Positions 5,098 through 6,854 of a DNA stretch of 6,854 nt are shown piece by piece. Made by a program: the position numbers and the translations under genes. The notes beneath the pieces are model-generated. The model saw only the letters and a list, made by a program, of their open reading frames with translations, was not told the origin of the DNA and searched no databases. The stretch is from Eubacteriales Family XIII. Incertae Sedis bacterium (lineage in GTDB: Bacteria; Bacillota; Clostridia; Peptostreptococcales; Anaerovoracaceae). Position 1 is the stretch's first letter; the number at the start of each line of letters is the position of its first letter. The stretch lies in the NCBI GenBank assembly GCA_031269205.1, contig JAISZM010000039.1, forward strand, positions 1 through 6,854, read 5' to 3'.

Positions 5098-6648
5098 TCA
5101 CGTCATTACCGTTATGGTTGATGTTATCATACCCATCCAGCACGAGTACATGAACTCGCCCGGTTTTTCAGGAGTGAATTCTATCACGTTTTCGCCCGGC
5201 TCGAAGGCGTGTTCGATCACGTACTCGGGAATGTAGATCACGTTATTGCAGCCGTTGATCATGTCCTCCGGCGCGTCGATGATCCAGCGCACGGGCGCGC
5301 CCGCCCTGACCGTGATGTGCGGATAACCCCTGCCGAGTTTGCTGCGCACGATTTGAACGCCATCCTCGACGGAATACGAATTGCCCTCGTCGTCCGTGTA
5401 CGGCTCGCCGTCCGGAATCGAAGCTCTCGCGCCGTCGCCGTCTCCGTCTGAGAGGTAATCGCCGCTGTCCGAAACCGAGCCGCCGTCAGCGACCGTCGCG
5501 CCGCCCTGAGCGGAACTCCCGTCACGCGCCGCGTAAGCGCCGCCCGCGCCCGGCAATCCTACACCGATACCCGACAGCGTCAGCCCCTGCGTGAACATGG
5601 ACAGCCCGAGGAAGACGACGAGAGCGGCGCCGACCACCATGGCCCGCGACGTGAATCTGCCGCCGAGAAGCGAGCTGAGCGCGCCGAGTCCGAACATGAG
5701 CGGCACGGTGCCGAGGCTGAAACACAGCATGGACAGCGCGCCCTGCGTAGGACTGCCCGTCGACAGCGCGAAAAGCTGCATGGCCTGAAGCGGTCCGCAC
5801 GGCATGAGTCCGTTCAGCAGACCGACGACAATCGGCCCCTTCCCGCCGCTTTTCGCGGACTCGATCTTCTCGCCGAACACGCGCGGCATACGCGGCACAA
5901 GGCGGCCGAGTCCCGGCAAAACGCCGAACATCGAAAGCCCCATGATAACCATGAACACGCCCGCGATGAGCTGTATGAGTCCCTTCAGGTCGCCCGACAG
6001 ACTGACGGCCGAACCGATGCCGCCTACGAGAGCGCCGACCGCCGTGTAGGAACAGACGCGCGCGAAGTTGTACTTCAGGCTCGGGAGGAACGTCGATCGA
6101 GTCGACGTTCCTCCCGAATCAGCGGGCATACACTGCGAGATATTGATCCCCCCGCACATGGCGACGCAATGAACCGACGTGAGCAGCCCGATAAGGAAAA
6201 GCAATCCATACCCCATGCCCTCCTCCGCGAGAGGTATGTTACCGAACGATGTGGTGAACCCAAAATTGCGGAGTATAAAGAAAACAGAGACGACCACTAT
6301 GAGAATGCCGACGACGCGCCTCGCGTCGAGTCCGCCCGCAAGATTCGAACCGATACCGTCGTACACGTCGCCCGCCTCTTCGCCGTTCTTCCCGCGCTTC
6401 CCCTTTCTTTTCCCCGGAAGCGCCTGGTATCCGAGTCCCTCGATGGCCACGACGATCTCGCGCACATCCGTTTCGCGCGGATCGTACTCAACTCGCGCCG
6501 TGCCATCCGCGTAGCTGACCCGCGCCCACGCGACGCCTTCCGTCCGGGAGAGCGCCCGCTCTATCCGGTTCTGGCAGTTCACGCACGTCATCCCGCCTAC
6601 GCGCAACACCAGCGTAGTAAGCTGTTTTCGCTCCTTAGCGGCGCTCAT
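5098..6648 (-). CDS. HMA / SafE-DsbD-like membrane / cupredoxin-like copper-handling fusion protein
   Basis: The product is 516 residues with three parts. Residues about 10-78 are an HMA domain with metal motif MTCVNC (20-25). Residues about 111-362 carry seven likely membrane helices of the SafE / DsbD_2 (TauE/SafE-like) type, with TSVHCVAMCGG at 157-167 and LMPCGPLQAMQ at 281-291, whose Cys residues are typical of the family. A Gly/Ser/Asp-rich linker (363-430) leads to a cupredoxin-like domain (about 431-516) with NGCNN (465-469) and YSCWMGM (501-507), probable copper ligands. Basic loops after helices 4 and 6 suggest a cytosolic N-terminus, and seven helices then put the cupredoxin outside. 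The architecture fits copper transfer across the membrane, with CopZ encoded next downstream. Names such as sulfite exporter given to this family are probably misleading. The start is limited by an in-frame stop three codons upstream, and its ribosome binding site is weak. A perfect 16-bp inverted repeat lies in the coding sequence for residues 178-190. Confidence 0.9.
   Translation of the reverse strand: MSAAKERKQLTTLVLRVGGMTCVNCQNRIERALSRTEGVAWARVSYADGTARVEYDPRETDVREIVVAIEGLGYQALPGKRKGKRGKNGEEAGDVYDGIGSNLAGGLDARRVVGILIVVVSVFFILRNFGFTTSFGNIPLAEEGMGYGLLFLIGLLTSVHCVAMCGGINISQCMPADSGGTSTRSTFLPSLKYNFARVCSYTAVGALVGGIGSAVSLSGDLKGLIQLIAGVFMVIMGLSMFGVLPGLGRLVPRMPRVFGEKIESAKSGGKGPIVVGLLNGLMPCGPLQAMQLFALSTGSPTQGALSMLCFSLGTVPLMFGLGALSSLLGGRFTSRAMVVGAALVVFLGLSMFTQGLTLSGIGVGLPGAGGAYAARDGSSAQGGATVADGGSVSDSGDYLSDGDGDGARASIPDGEPYTDDEGNSYSVEDGVQIVRSKLGRGYPHITVRAGAPVRWIIDAPEDMINGCNNVIYIPEYVIEHAFEPGENVIEFTPEKPGEFMYSCWMGMITSTITVMT
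6081..6117. repeat. Perfect 16-bp inverted repeat inside the membrane protein gene
   Basis: TCGGGAGGAACGTCGA (6081-6096) and TCGACGTTCCTCCCGA (6102-6117) are exact reverse complements separated by TCGAG. The 37-nt unit encodes residues 178-190 (SGGTSTRSTFLPS) of the HMA/SafE/cupredoxin protein, in a loop predicted to be cytosolic between helices 2 and 3. The stem is long, G+C rich and without mismatch, far beyond chance for coding DNA. It has no T tract on either side. Confidence 0.95.
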
Positions 6649-6854
6649 ATTCTTCTACCCGCGCATCTGTGCATTGACATACTGTTATACTAACCTGAAA
6701 AAACGAAGAAATTGTGAACAGCCGACGTGCCGCACAACAGAGGTGAAGCACGAAAGTGCAAACAGCGACAAATCAATGTCATTGTAACGGTGTCAAAACA
6801 AAATTATCGAAAAAAAGGACTGGACAACATATTCTGAAAGGTGTATGCTATTCT
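6649..6854. other. Intergenic region upstream of the membrane protein gene
   Basis: No gene is visible in these 206 bp. The sequence is A+T rich. It holds the 5' leader of the minus-strand gene, with only a weak -10-like TATAAC (6689-6684) and no good -35. A small hairpin, GCAC-GAAA-GTGC (6747-6758), has a GNRA-type loop. A candidate plus-strand promoter lies at the right end. I found no clear copper-regulator operator. Confidence 0.5.
6821..6849 (+). promoter_or_regulatory. Candidate promoter firing out of the window to the right
   Basis: TGGACA (6821-6826) and TATGCT (6844-6849) are separated by exactly 17 bp and match the consensus at 5 and 4 of 6 positions. The gene it would serve lies beyond the window. 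Confidence 0.35.

Noticed and set aside
6674..6691. TTGACA followed by TATACT-like sequence on the plus strand
   Set aside because: The hexamers are only 6 bp apart, and at 17 bp there is no -10 match, so it is not a promoter as spaced.
1..6854. CRISPR array, tRNA, rRNA, insertion sequence or phage attachment site
   Set aside because: I looked for regular repeats with spacers, tRNA arms, transposase motifs and flanking duplications and saw none.

Overview
The window looks like chromosomal DNA from a Gram-positive bacterium of moderate to fairly high G+C. Evidence is the strong AGGAGG-type ribosome binding sites, a lipoprotein and a secreted protein built for a single-membrane envelope, a Listeria-Bacteroides (InlB B) surface repeat, and a HMA/SafE-like/cupredoxin fusion of a type known from Clostridia and relatives. 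Clostridia or Coriobacteriia are my best guesses; this is inference from gene content and no marker gene settles it.

Layout. Positions 1-423 hold no convincing gene but contain a loose cluster of DnaA-box-like nonamers and palindromes. Positions 424-1137 (minus) encode an RsuA/RluB-type 16S/23S rRNA pseudouridine synthase. Positions 1138-1826 are a long divergent intergenic region with a good sigma70-type promoter pointing right (1230-1258), a cobalamin (B12) riboswitch aptamer (about 1417-1613) and an intrinsic terminator (1632-1659). This leader sits in front of two plus-strand genes: a secreted PQQ-type beta-propeller protein with a C-terminal InlB B-repeat (1827-3464), and a lipoprotein with a C-terminal DUF4430 / transcobalamin-like domain (3530-4345). 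Convergent to these, on the minus strand, lie a RidA enamine/imine deaminase (4372-4758), a CopZ-like copper chaperone (4798-5004) and a large membrane protein joining an HMA domain, a SafE/DsbD-like transmembrane domain and a cupredoxin-like domain (5098-6648). Positions 6649-6854 are intergenic and end in a candidate promoter firing out of the window.

How the genes work together. Two modules can be seen. The first is a B12-repressible pair of extracytoplasmic proteins: a beta-propeller and a lipid-anchored protein whose domain resembles the C-terminal domain of animal B12 carriers (intrinsic factor, transcobalamin). The simplest reading is a cell-surface B12 (corrinoid) capture system of a Gram-positive cell, made when B12 is scarce; it would be a functional analogue of the Bacteroides surface beta-propeller BtuG. 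That reading is inference; no B12 transporter is in the window. The second is a copper-handling module, in which the cytosolic chaperone and the membrane fusion protein carry matching CxxC HMA domains and the membrane protein ends in an extracytoplasmic cupredoxin-like domain; RidA is the last gene of that strand. An unusual perfect 16-bp inverted repeat sits inside the coding region of the membrane protein.
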